A stretch of DNA of 64,000 nucleotides, from the NCBI GenBank assembly GCA_963728145.1, contig CAVSJA010000007.1:1160998-1224997 (forward strand), given 5' to 3'. Source of the stretch: CAVSJA01 sp963728145. Lineage in GTDB: Bacteria; Bacteroidota; Bacteroidia; Chitinophagales; Chitinophagaceae. The notes under the pieces were generated by a model. The model made no database searches, was not told the origin of the DNA, and saw nothing but the letters and a program-made list of their open reading frames with translations. Of the stretch, positions 16,431 through 26,019 are shown piece by piece; the first letter of the stretch is position 1; each line of letters opens with the position of its first letter. Position numbers and translations under genes: made by a program.

Positions 16431-19330
16431 TCAGGCTTCTGCGTAGCTACTTACTGGTTCGCAGGTACAAATAAGGTTTCGATCTCCGTAAGTATTATTA
16501 ACTCTTCCGATTGAAGGCCAGAATTTACTTTGTCTTACATACTCTAATGGATAAGCAGCCAGTTCACGCTGATAGGCATGTTTCCATTCATTTGCATTAA
16601 TGACAAATTGAGTATGTGGCGCATTCTTCATTGGATTATCTTTCTTATCCATCTTTCCTTCTTCAATTGACCTGATCTCTTCTCTTATTCCTAATAATGC
16701 ATCACAGAATCGATCCAGCTCGGCTTTGTCTTCGCTTTCCGTCGGTTCAATCATAATTGTACCCGGAACAGGGAAGCTTAGCGTAGGTGCATGGAATCCA
16801 TAATCCATTAATCGTTTTGCCACATCTTCTGCTTCTATTTCTGCCGATTTCTTAAATGGACGCAGGTCAACGATAAATTCATGCGCACAGGTGCCATGTG
16901 TTCCGAGATAGAGAATCTCATAATCATTCTGCAATCTTGCACGCATATAGTTTGCATTCAGGATTGCAAATTCTGTTGAGATTTTAACCCCTTCATCACC
17001 TAACAATCGGATATAACCATAAGAGATCAACAATATCGAAGCAGAACCAAATGGTGCCGCAGAAACCGCATGATAATTCTTTCTTCCGCTTCCTTTAGCT
17101 ATTTGTCCGTTTAATGTATGATGTCCCGGCAGGAAAGGAGCTAAATGTTTTCTCACACAGATAGGACCCATACCAGGACCACCACCACCATGAGGAATAG
17201 CAAATGTTTTATGCAGATTTAAATGACAAACATCAGCGCCGATCAAACCGGGCGCTGTCAATCCCACCTGCGCATTCATATTGGCACCATCCATGTACAC
17301 CTGCCCGCCATGCTGTGAACAATTTCAGTTATTTCTTTTACCGTTTCTTCATACACACCATAAGTGCTGGGATACGTGATCATGATTCCCGAAAGCTCTT
17401 TGGTGTATTGCGAAGCTTTTGCTTTCAGATCTTCAACATCGATATATCCATTCTCCAACGCTTTTACCACAACTACTTTCATCCCTGCCATCACTGCAGA
17501 TGCAGGATTTGTTCCATGTGCAGAGATGGGAATCAACATTACATTGCGATGTGCATCTCCTCTGCTTTCATGATAGGCTTTTATCGTCAGCAAGCCTGCA
17601 TATTCACCCTGTGCGCCGCTATTCGGTTGAAGACTGCAGGCATCAAAAGCAGTTATTGTGCACAAGTATTTTTCCAGATCATGGATCACTTGCTGATAAC
17701 CTTCCGTTTGATCTATTTGGTGCAAAAGGATGGATTTTGCTCCAATGAACCCAGCTCAATGGGATCATTTCAGAAGCTGCATTCAATTTCATTGTGCAGC
17801 TGCCCAGAGAGATCATCGAAGTATTCAGGGAAAGGTCTTTGTTCTCCAGTGGTTTGATATAACGCATCATCTGGCTTTCGCTGCGATGCGTATTGAAAAC
17901 CGGATGCGTTAAAGGAAGGGAGAGTTACGTGGTAAGTTGGGTTGGAATATGTTCAGTGATCATCATCTTCTGAAATATCAAATGCTACCGGATCCTTATC
18001 ATTCTCAAAACAATTGATTAGATCATACAGATCACCAATAGTAGTTGTTTCATCCAGCGAAATGCCAATATGATTTTTGTCGATATGACCGAATATTAAT
18101 CTGCTGACGATCTGCTTTTGCATGAAAGGGAGCCGCATCATCAACTCTTACAACAATCGTATCAAAGAAATATTGCGAAACCAATTCAAATCCTCTTTCT
18201 TCAATAGCATCAGCAACTGTTTGAGTTAATACTGCAACTCGTTTCGCAATATTCTTCAATCCATCGGGGCCATGAAATACCGCATACATTGCAGCCATAT
18301 TAGCTAACAATGCCTGTGCTGTACAAATATTTGAAGTTGCTTTTTCTCTTTTAATATGTTGTTCTCTTGTTTGAAGCGCCATTCTCAATGCACGGTTGCC
18401 TTGCGCATCGATGCTTACACCAATAATGCGTCCGGGAATATTTCGTTTGAACTCATCCTTTGCCGCAAAGAAAGCCGCATGAGGACCACCATAACCAAGA
18501 GGAACACCAAAACGTTGGGCAGATCCAACTGCAACATCGGCACCTAATTCACCGGGAGGAGTGATGAGACATAAGGCCAGCAGATCGGTTGCCATCGCAA
18601 CATATGCACCTGCATCGTGAACCTTATTAATAAAATCACGGTAATCTTCAACCGAACCTTTGTTGTTGGGGTATTGAACGATTGCTCCGAAATAAGATTT
18701 ATCAATCGAAGCTTTTTTATAATCACCTGTAACAATTTCAATTCCCACGGGGATCGCTCTTGTTACCAGCACATCTTTTGTTTGCGGGAAGATTTCAGTA
18801 TCGACAAAAAACTTTGGCCGTTCAATATGATCTGTATCCCTGTTGACAGAATTGAAGAACATAGTCATTGCTTCAGCAGCGGCAGTTGCCTCATCGAGCA
18901 ATGACGCATTGGCAATTGGCAGGCCAGTGAGATCGGCAGCCATGGTTTGAAAATTCAATAGACTTTCCAAACGTCCCTGCGAGATCTCTGCCTGGTAAGG
19001 TGTGTACTGCGTGTACCAACCCGGGTTTTCAAAAACATTTCTCAGGATCACGCTGGGTGTTATCGTATCATAATAACCCTGGCCGATATAATTCTTGAAA
19101 ACCTTATTCTTTAGAGATACTTCTTTGATATGTTGAAGATATTCGTGCTCGCTCATTGCTGCAGGAAGGTCAAGCGATTTCTTCATGCGGATCGCCGGCG
19201 GTACGGTGCTGCTCATCAATTCGTCAATAGAGGCTGCACCAATCGTCTTGAGCATTTGCTTCGTTTCCTTCTCGGAGGGGCCAATATGACGGCTTATAAA
19301 TTCCCTTGACTGCTGTTGAAATATACTCAT
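16431..19330 (-). CDS. gcvP: glycine dehydrogenase (decarboxylating), P protein, broken by several indels
   Basis: The PLP enzyme that decarboxylates glycine in the glycine cleavage system. The span fits a full-length single-chain P protein (about 960 residues). The N-terminal half is intact from MSIFQQQSREFISRHIGPSE to about 18,130. The PLP-lysine region HLNLHKTFAIPHGGGGPG is intact in the C-terminal part. Between about 17,290 and 18,110 there are at least four breaks. They lie near 18,100 (possibly 8 bases lost between two TTCGGT copies), at 17,930-17,960, near 17,722 (an extra A) and near 17,303 (a lost C). Each fragment continues the family sequence, so this is one damaged gene rather than split gcvPA/gcvPB. 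A TAACTTTG box lies upstream at 19378. Confidence 0.85.
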
Positions 19331-19377
19331 AGATTATTCTCCTTGGGGGATGATCATTTTCCTAAGGCTAGGATGCG

Positions 19378-19385
19378 CAAAGTTA
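19378..19385 (-). promoter_or_regulatory. candidate -7 element of gcvP
   Basis: The minus strand reads TAACTTTG 48 bases before the start codon. No clear -33 TTG at the right distance, so only half the promoter is supported. Confidence 0.35.
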
Positions 19386-19463
19386 ATGTTCGGAAAGCAG
19401 AAAAAAAGGCCTCGGATGTCTTGTGGATAAGGTTCTAAAATTCAAACTTCCTCCGTGCCATCA

Positions 19464-19481
19464 TTCCCACGAAAGTGGGAA
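19464..19481. repeat. REP-like small hairpin (ttcccac-gaaa-gtgggaa)
   Basis: A 7-bp stem with a GAAA tetraloop, flanked by cat on the left. It is closely related to the hairpin at 30188-30205 (there in inverse orientation, with GC instead of AC/GT in the stem). It resembles a dispersed palindrome seen in many bacteria. Confidence 0.6.
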
Positions 19482-19618
19482 CCTTCCTCCCGTGACTGCA
19501 TTTCGCTGGCGCTCTGTGCTCCGCCCAAGGCGGACCACAGATAACACGGATAACATGGAGGAGAGGGAGGAGGGTTGGAATTTTTTCCTAAGACAAAATG
19601 CTTAATTTCCGAGAAGAA

Positions 19619-20428
19619 ATGCCAACCAACCCCAACTGCTTAAACTGCAACAAACTGCTTCGTTCGGATGAGTCGTTTTGTTCCTCGTGCGGACAAAAGA
19701 CTGCGATTCATCGATTGACGCTCCATGACTTGTTGCATGATACTATTCATTATTTCACCCACGCCGACAAAGGTATTTTTCATTTACTTAAAGAATTAGC
19801 GATCAGACCTGGAAAGGTGGCGCGTGCTTATATAAGCGGCGCAAGAAAGAAATACTTCAGTCCATTGAACTTCCTGTTAATCATCGCAGGCATTGTAGTT
19901 TTTATGACTGCAGTGTTTAATAACCCGGAGTCAATGAATCGAAGACGATCACAACCTTCCGGAAATACTACGGCTGCACCACGGAGTCCGGAACAAATTA
20001 AGCTCGATATTGAAATGGGTAAGAGGGGCGCTAAAGTGAATAAGTTCTTCGCGAAATATGCAAATTTCGTAACCATCTTTGCAACTCCCTTGTTCGCGAT
20101 GTTATTCTGGTTATTTTATTTCCGAAGCAAATTGAATTATACAGAACACCTTGTGGCGAACATGTATTTTGTAGGATTCATTCTGTTATTTTATGCATTG
20201 TTGTTTATACCATTGAAGTCTTCGTTCGGGGATGACGTTTTAGTTGGCTTTTTTCTATTTGAAAGTATTTACAGAGGACTCGCCTATTATCAATTCATTG
20301 GAAAAAAAGGTGCATGGCCCGTGACTAAAGCGCTCCTGATTTCTTTTTTCCTGGCTGGACTGTGGATCGCGGGAACTACTCTGGTGATAATGGTGTATAT
20401 CCGTACCGGATTCAGGGATATTTTTTAA
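19619..20428 (+). CDS. DUF3667 membrane protein with N-terminal zinc ribbon
   Basis: 269 residues from MPTNPNCLNCNK; an ATG seven codons upstream is possible. An N-terminal Cys pair set (CLNC...CSSCGQK) forms a small zinc ribbon. It is followed by four to five hydrophobic helices (about 90-115, 160-180, 185-215, 225-265). Function of the family unknown. It converges with the desaturase-like gene, stop codons overlapping at 20425-20428. Confidence 0.8.
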   Translation: MPTNPNCLNCNKLLRSDESFCSSCGQKTAIHRLTLHDLLHDTIHYFTHADKGIFHLLKELAIRPGKVARAYISGARKKYFSPLNFLLIIAGIVVFMTAVFNNPESMNRRRSQPSGNTTAAPRSPEQIKLDIEMGKRGAKVNKFFAKYANFVTIFATPLFAMLFWLFYFRSKLNYTEHLVANMYFVGFILLFYALLFIPLKSSFGDDVLVGFFLFESIYRGLAYYQFIGKKGAWPVTKALLISFFLAGLWIAGTTLVIMVYIRTGFRDIF

Positions 20429-21381
20429 GAAGGCTCCTTAGGAACAGTTACAGTAGAAATTTCACTTGACGTTTCAGAAATATTACCTTCTTCCTGCTGC
20501 CTTAATTCATCACTCGTCATCCGGCTTCCATCATGACTCCAACCGGGAGGTCCGAAGACGTACCACCATTTTTCTTTCCAACCAATATCTTTCCTGCTGA
20601 TATCTTTTCCGATACTAGTCCATTCATGAAAAATTATCGAGACTGGAGTTTCTTTTTCGAGGGGTTTGGTGAGCCCATATTTTACCGGCTGATATTCTTT
20701 TTCCTCCAGTTCAGGTTGAAAGGTTCCAAACATCTTATCCCAGATAATTAGAAACATACCCAGGTTCTTATCGAGGTATTTCGGATTGGATGCATGATGT
20801 ACGCGATGGTGTGATGGTGTAACCAGCAAATTTTCAAGCCATCCCATTTTGTTGATCAGTTCCGTATGAACGAATATTCCCCAGATCTGCGTTGCGGAGT
20901 AAATAAAAATGATATCCAACGGATGAAAACCGATCCATGCCAGCGGAATAAAATAAAGAAAACGATAGAGCGGTTGGAATACTGAAGAGCGGAACCCCAC
21001 GGTAAAATTCATTTGTTCAGATGAATGATGCGTAACATGCACTGCCCAGAAGAATCTTACTTCATGATCAAACCGGTGTAACCAGTAGTAAAGAAAATCT
21101 TCTGCAAGAATAAGCAAGATCCAATACACAGCGGGATGCATGAATTCGAATACGCGATACTGAAATATATGCGCGAGGATCCCAATATAAACAACGCGAA
21201 AGAGAAGGTCAATAAGGCTATTGATCAAAAGCAGGTAGAGGTTTGCTGCAGTATCCTTCCAGGAATAAAGTTTCCTGTGATGGTAATTACTCAACAGCAC
21301 TTCCGCCGCAATGATTATGACGTACAAAGGTGTACTCACCAAAAGCAATATCTGTTCTCTTAGCGACTCCACGATGGACAA
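20425..21381 (-). CDS. sterol desaturase/fatty acid hydroxylase family protein (copy 2)
   Basis: 318 residues. Four to five membrane helices carry the di-iron histidine motifs HRFDH, HVTHHSS and SHHRVHH. Enzymes of this superfamily oxidise C-H bonds of lipids (sterol C4/C5, fatty acids, carotenoids) at the membrane with O2. The N-terminus (SLREQILLLVSTPLYVIIIA) matches the neighbouring paralogue's. The C-terminal FGPPGWSHDGSRMTS is shared too, showing a tandem duplication. The substrate cannot be read. Confidence 0.87.
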   Translation of the reverse strand: MSIVESLREQILLLVSTPLYVIIIAAEVLLSNYHHRKLYSWKDTAANLYLLLINSLIDLLFRVVYIGILAHIFQYRVFEFMHPAVYWILLILAEDFLYYWLHRFDHEVRFFWAVHVTHHSSEQMNFTVGFRSSVFQPLYRFLYFIPLAWIGFHPLDIIFIYSATQIWGIFVHTELINKMGWLENLLVTPSHHRVHHASNPKYLDKNLGMFLIIWDKMFGTFQPELEEKEYQPVKYGLTKPLEKETPVSIIFHEWTSIGKDISRKDIGWKEKWWYVFGPPGWSHDGSRMTSDELRQQEEGNISETSSEISTVTVPKEPS

Positions 21382-21406
21382 AAATAAACCAGAAGATTGA
21401 AATTAA

Positions 21407-22381
21407 TCAAACCGCCTGTCCACAAGGATATTCAGACTGAGGCTTGCCCGGTAGTTCCTGATTTTGAGTTGGATCCTTGCTTTTTAAGGTTTTCCATTTT
21501 TCGTTCAGGCGTAGCTGATGGCTCGTCATGCGGGTTCCGTCATGGCTCCAGCCAGGAGGACCGAATAGATACTTGAATTTTACTTTCCAGCCAATATCTT
21601 TTCTTCCCAGATCCAAAAGAATATTTTTCCATTCATGAAAGATGATATGCGGAATATTTTCTTTTTCGAGAGGCCTGGTCAATCCATAACGGAGAGGTTC
21701 ATACTCTTCTGCCGGCAATTCCTTTTGAAAAGTTCCAAATATTTTATCCCAGAATATGAATACCGTTCCCATATTCATATCGAGATATTTTGGATTCGAC
21801 GCGTGATGAACCCGGTGATGGGAAGGAGTGACAAAAATGTATTCAAGCCATCCCAGTTTTCTTACTTTCTCAGTGTGGGTGAGTATAGCCCAAATCTCGG
21901 TCATAGAATAAACAAAGAAAATATCTATAGGTTGGAATCCAAAAATTGTAAGCGGCATGAAGAAAACAAAGCGATAGAAGGGTTCCAAAACACTTGCCCG
22001 GAATCCAACGGTGAAATTGAATTGATCAGAAGAGTGGTGGTTCACATGCATTGCCCAAAACAATCTGCAGTTATGGCCCAGGCGGTGAAGCCAGTAATGA
22101 CTCATATCCACAAGTAAAAGCAGGAGAACCCAGTAGGCAATATTGTGTTCCAGAGTATCTAGCCTAAGTTCAAAAGTAAAAATCAGAACAATCAGGCTGA
22201 GTCCTCTGACTAGAAGATCGATTAGTCCGGAAAGGATGCTCAGCATGAAGTTATTGAGGCTGTCCCTCCAGTTAAAGCGATGGGGTGGGTGAATATGGTT
22301 TAAGATGATTTCCAGGCCGATAACAAAAATGAACAAAGGAGTACTAATAAGGCTAATGAGATGCGTTTGTAGTGTTCCCAT
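21407..22381 (-). CDS. sterol desaturase/fatty acid hydroxylase family protein (copy 1)
   Basis: 324 residues, a paralogue of the next gene downstream (25 bases apart, same strand, likely one operon). The di-iron motifs are HRLGH, HVNHHSS and SHHRVHH. The C-terminus FGPPGWSHDGTRMTS is nearly identical between the copies, while the extreme C-terminal tails differ. Integral membrane oxidoreductase by family; reaction unknown. Keeping two copies in tandem suggests two substrates or two subunits. Confidence 0.87.
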   Translation of the reverse strand: MGTLQTHLISLISTPLFIFVIGLEIILNHIHPPHRFNWRDSLNNFMLSILSGLIDLLVRGLSLIVLIFTFELRLDTLEHNIAYWVLLLLLVDMSHYWLHRLGHNCRLFWAMHVNHHSSDQFNFTVGFRASVLEPFYRFVFFMPLTIFGFQPIDIFFVYSMTEIWAILTHTEKVRKLGWLEYIFVTPSHHRVHHASNPKYLDMNMGTVFIFWDKIFGTFQKELPAEEYEPLRYGLTRPLEKENIPHIIFHEWKNILLDLGRKDIGWKVKFKYLFGPPGWSHDGTRMTSHQLRLNEKWKTLKSKDPTQNQELPGKPQSEYPCGQAV

Positions 22382-22468
22382 ATCCTAAGGTTATCAAAAA
22401 TGAATCCAATCCAGCCCGCTTATCGTTAACTTGCAAACATCAGATGCCCTCGATCTTATCAAAGATAA

Positions 22469-23002
22469 ATGGATAATCAGCAAAATAAGAAGGAATTAGG
22501 CCATGGCGATTGGTATCCCGAAACTTTGGGACGGAATTGGCAACAAAAGGCTGGTGCGCAGAAAAACAATTACCAGCACTTGCTAAAGCATGCCAGTAAA
22601 AACGAGGTGCTGAAAAAATTGCCCGGCTTGCATGAGGAGGCATTTTCCAAAATCGACTGTCTGAGTTGTGCGGCCTGCTGTAAAAACTATTCTCCGAGAT
22701 TCAAAACACCCGATATAAAGCGGATCAGCAAGCTCCTTAAAATGCGTGAGAGTGCTTTCATAGACAAATACTTAAAGATCGATGATGAAGGGGACTATGT
22801 CGTTAAGTCAACTCCATGTCCCTTCCTGGGTGCGGATAACTACTGCAGTATTTATGAAGACCGGCCATCGGATTGCAGGAGGTTTCCTTATACCGACGAG
22901 GACGTAATTTTCAAAAGGCCTCAGCTCACAATAAAGAACTCAAGCTTTTGCCCGATTACTTTTTATGTTTTGGAGAAATTAAGAGATGAATTAGGGCAAT
23001 GA
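22469..23002 (+). CDS. YkgJ family cysteine cluster protein
   Basis: 177 residues. The cysteine cluster CLSCAACCKNY, then CPFLGADNYCSIYEDRPSDC and a final FCP, is characteristic of the YkgJ (UPF0153) zinc/iron-chelating family. Soluble, without a signal peptide. Role unknown. It is divergent from the desaturase pair. Confidence 0.87.
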   Translation: MDNQQNKKELGHGDWYPETLGRNWQQKAGAQKNNYQHLLKHASKNEVLKKLPGLHEEAFSKIDCLSCAACCKNYSPRFKTPDIKRISKLLKMRESAFIDKYLKIDDEGDYVVKSTPCPFLGADNYCSIYEDRPSDCRRFPYTDEDVIFKRPQLTIKNSSFCPITFYVLEKLRDELGQ

Positions 23003-23257
23003 CGGAATCTGCATTGATTCATTTTTTGGGAAAAATTTAGGCAGAATTTTTTGGGCCTTGACTGTAGTTTTTGCACAGGATTTGATTTAATTTAGTATTC
23101 ATTAGTTATAGAGATCCCGAACGTAGGCTCATCTTCATTTAGATTTTATATCGCCAACCTTAAGAAAACGACATTGCAACTGGTAAAAAGCGTGTTCGTT
23201 TCAACGACAATCGGATTGTACAAAGTCGGTCTTTTTAATTTACAAGTCTATTTTTCT

Positions 23258-23491
23258 ATGTTGATAAGTCATTTGAAATATGTGAAAGGACTCTTGACAA
23301 ATTTGCTTCGGGCAGAAAGGAAAAGATTTGATTACACAATCGACAGGAATCGAAATTTTGAAGAGGTAAAAACGAGAAGCAAAGAGATCAGGCAGTTGGA
23401 AAAGCAGATCAATTGGTACGATGAAAAAATCAGGGAACTTGATAAAGCTACCCCCCCGCGGATACACAACACACAAGTTGATGTGAAATGA
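23258..23491 (+). CDS. small coiled-coil protein, hypothetical
   Basis: 77 residues from ATG 23258. The frame is open to a TTG at 23174. A short hydrophobic start is followed by a strongly charged coiled coil (NRNFEEVKTRSKEIRQLEKQ). No family recognised and no good ribosome site seen, so this may or may not be a real gene. Confidence 0.4.
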   Translation: MLISHLKYVKGLLTNLLRAERKRFDYTIDRNRNFEEVKTRSKEIRQLEKQINWYDEKIRELDKATPPRIHNTQVDVK

Positions 23492-23546
23492 GAAGAATTG
23501 TTACGAGCTTTTATTCGACTCTTTGACTTTTATCCAGGTTTGATTT

Positions 23547-24779
23547 CTAGTATTCCAGTTTTCTAAGACTCGGCGCTTTAATCCAGGTAATTATCACCAC
23601 TAATATTGTCATACAACCTCCAAAGATAACAGACGGCACAGTACCCATTAAAGAAGCAACTACTCCGCTTTCAAATTGCCCTAGTTCGTTACTGCTGTTG
23701 ATAAAGATAGAATTCACGCTTGAAACTCTTCCACGCATCGTATCGGGTACGAATAGCTGCAGTACAGTGCCGCGAATGATCACACTAATGCCATCAAACA
23801 ATCCACTCGCAAATAACGCAAGAAAACTTAACCAGTAAGTTCGCGAGATAGCAAAGATGAGAATGCATAGCCCAAATCCACCCACCGCATAGAACAGGAG
23901 CCTGCCTTGCTTTCTTTTAAGAGGTTTTATACTCAGGCCGGCGATCGCGATAAAATTTCCAAGATAAGTTGCCGAAATGAGCCATCCCAATCCCTGTGGA
24001 CCGACATGCAACACATCCTTGGCGAAAACGGGCAATAGGGCAACCGCCCCACCGAATAACACTGCAAACATGTCGAGGCTCATCGCACCCAACAAAGCTT
24101 TTTGACTGAATACGAAACGCAATCCTTCTTTTACACTTTCCCAGGTTTTTACATTTCCGGGTTGCCAGCTGATAGGCTTAGGACTAATTTGTCGGAAACA
24201 AATGATTGCAATTACAATAAGCAAACAAACCAGGCTAAATGCCAAGGTTATATTTGTATATCCCAATAACAATCCACCCAATGCCGGACCGGCTACTGCG
24301 GCGATCAACCAGCTCATACTTTGTAATGATGCGGCCCTTACTAATTCGGTTGAGCTTACCAGTTGTGCAAGAAAAGCATTGAAACAAGGACTGCTATAAG
24401 CTCTTACCACTCCGGTTCCAAACACAAGAAGATAAATTCCCCATTTGACCTGGTTAGTAGAAAGGTATTGTATTGACAATTTGGAAGTGACGAATAATAA
24501 TCCCAGCATTAATAACAGATAAAACAACATACAGGTGATTAGTAGTCGATGCTTGTTGCTTCTATCGACTCTAACTCCGGCTGGAAGGGCAAGTAATAGA
24601 GCAGGAATCACTTCTGCCAGGCCCAGGATTCCCAAAGCCAGTTTACTTCCAGTAAGATCATATAGTTTCCATCCCAATAAAACAGGTGTCATTCTCAATC
24701 CACCGATAAAAATCACCCGGGCGATGAGAAACCAGGTGAATTCCCTGTTGATAAGAGTGATTCGTTGAAGCCAACTCAT
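23547..24779 (-). CDS. MFS transporter, EntS-like
   Basis: 410 residues with about 12 hydrophobic helices. The MFS loop 2-3 motif appears as LPAGVRVDRSNKHR, and the second half repeats the pattern. It resembles the MFS_3 exporters (EntS group). It overlaps the kinase gene upstream by four bases, so the two are translated together. Substrate unknown. Confidence 0.85.
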   Translation of the reverse strand: MSWLQRITLINREFTWFLIARVIFIGGLRMTPVLLGWKLYDLTGSKLALGILGLAEVIPALLLALPAGVRVDRSNKHRLLITCMLFYLLLMLGLLFVTSKLSIQYLSTNQVKWGIYLLVFGTGVVRAYSSPCFNAFLAQLVSSTELVRAASLQSMSWLIAAVAGPALGGLLLGYTNITLAFSLVCLLIVIAIICFRQISPKPISWQPGNVKTWESVKEGLRFVFSQKALLGAMSLDMFAVLFGGAVALLPVFAKDVLHVGPQGLGWLISATYLGNFIAIAGLSIKPLKRKQGRLLFYAVGGFGLCILIFAISRTYWLSFLALFASGLFDGISVIIRGTVLQLFVPDTMRGRVSSVNSIFINSSNELGQFESGVVASLMGTVPSVIFGGCMTILVVIITWIKAPSLRKLEY

Positions 24780-25405
24780 GGTAGACTGATATAATGCTGT
24801 CCATTCCCGTAATCCTTTTCCAAAGCATCAAGGATTGCATTCAAATGCTTTTCATTTCCCAAAAAATCGGCGTTGGCAGCATCTACAAAAATGGTCTTGA
24901 TATTATGTTGCTTAATGTAATTGGTGTAAGTCTCCTGAATTTTGAAAAGATATTCGTCGGGAATGCTTTGCTCAAATGAACGGTTTCGCTTTTTTATGTT
25001 TTGTTGAAGTTTTTGAACAGGACTATGAAGGTAAATGACGATCTCCGGTTGCGCAACCTGTTGGTGCATGATTTCGAACAGCTTTTGATATAAACGGAAT
25101 TCTTCATCCGGCAAGGTAACTTTCGCAAACAGCAAACATTTAGTGAAAAGATAATCTGCAACGGTGATCTGTTGGAATAAATCTTTTGTATGCAGTTCCT
25201 TCAACTGTTTGTATCGTTCCGCCATAAAAAACAATTCGAGCGGAAAGGCATATTGCTGGGGGTTCTCATAGAATTTTGAAAGGAAGGGGTTATCTGCAAA
25301 TTGTTCCAGGATCAACCTTGCATTATAATGCTTGGACAAAATATGTGCTAATGTTGTTTTTCCAGCCCCGATATTTCCTTCTACGGTTATATAGTGGTAG
25401 TTCAT
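24776..25405 (-). CDS. deoxynucleoside kinase
   Basis: 209 residues. The P-loop GNIGAGKT is at 10-17, followed by the dNK family substrate region EQFADNPFL and the lid-like KKRNRSFEQ. It phosphorylates deoxyadenosine/deoxycytidine/deoxyguanosine for salvage in the cytoplasm; specificity cannot be fixed by eye. It lies in a minus-strand unit with folK upstream and the MFS gene downstream. Confidence 0.9.
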   Translation of the reverse strand: MNYHYITVEGNIGAGKTTLAHILSKHYNARLILEQFADNPFLSKFYENPQQYAFPLELFFMAERYKQLKELHTKDLFQQITVADYLFTKCLLFAKVTLPDEEFRLYQKLFEIMHQQVAQPEIVIYLHSPVQKLQQNIKKRNRSFEQSIPDEYLFKIQETYTNYIKQHNIKTIFVDAANADFLGNEKHLNAILDALEKDYGNGQHYISLP

Positions 25406-25480
25406 TTGTTATTTCAGATTGGAAATTTCAAATTTTAGATTTGAAATCGATACCCCATTGAATAGATTGTGGAAAAGTCA

Positions 25481-25960
25481 TTACACTCTTTTCACATCCA
25501 GTTTGTCAGGGCATTCTTCTAATAGGGTTGAAATTGTTTTCTTAAATATGGGATGGACCAGGTCTTGAGCTATTTCCTTTAAAGGTACCAGCGCGAATCT
25601 TCGATTCTGGATTTGTGGATGAGGCAGGGTTAGGAATTTCGTATCCAAAATTTCATTATCAAAAAACAGGATGTCGATATCAATGATGCGCGGATCATTT
25701 TTTTCCTTTCGCTGTCTTCCCATTTGTTCTTCAATGTCCAAAAGTTTCTTCATTAGTTCGGCAGGCATTAATTCGGTTTGCAGTACCAATGCCTGGTTGA
25801 GAAAAGCAGACTGATCAGTTTTACCCCAGGCTGCGGTTTCATAAAGGGAAGATTGTTTGATGATCTTGCCGCATTCTCTGGCAATACGTTCTTTTGCCTC
25901 ATTGAGGTTCTTGCTTCGGTTACCAAGGTTGCCGCCTATCAACAGATACGCTTTATTCAT
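25481..25960 (-). CDS. folK: 2-amino-4-hydroxy-6-hydroxymethyldihydropteridine pyrophosphokinase
   Basis: 159 residues, normal length. It transfers pyrophosphate from ATP to the pterin in folate synthesis. Visible motifs are LLIGGNLGNR at the N-terminus, the YETAAWG substrate loop and the signature RIIDIDILFFDNE with the Mg-binding aspartates. It is divergent from sppA and upstream of the deoxynucleoside kinase, a neighbourhood common in Bacteroidota. Confidence 0.94.
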   Translation of the reverse strand: MNKAYLLIGGNLGNRSKNLNEAKERIARECGKIIKQSSLYETAAWGKTDQSAFLNQALVLQTELMPAELMKKLLDIEEQMGRQRKEKNDPRIIDIDILFFDNEILDTKFLTLPHPQIQNRRFALVPLKEIAQDLVHPIFKKTISTLLEECPDKLDVKRV

Positions 25961-25963
25961 AAA

Positions 25964-25994
25964 TTGTCTACCTTACGGCAGCCAAATATCTTTG
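25964..25994 (+). promoter_or_regulatory. promoter candidate of sppA
   Basis: TTG 25964-25966, a 20-base spacer, then a perfect TATCTTTG at 25987-25994. The sppA ATG is 26 bases further. This is the best promoter match in the window. Confidence 0.65.
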
Positions 25995-26019
25995 AATTTT
26001 GTAATAAATAATCAGGTGA

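Noticed and set aside
16431..19330. Two-subunit gcvPA/gcvPB arrangement
   Set aside because: The breaks fall inside conserved domains, several fragments exist rather than two, and the frames rejoin with small indels.
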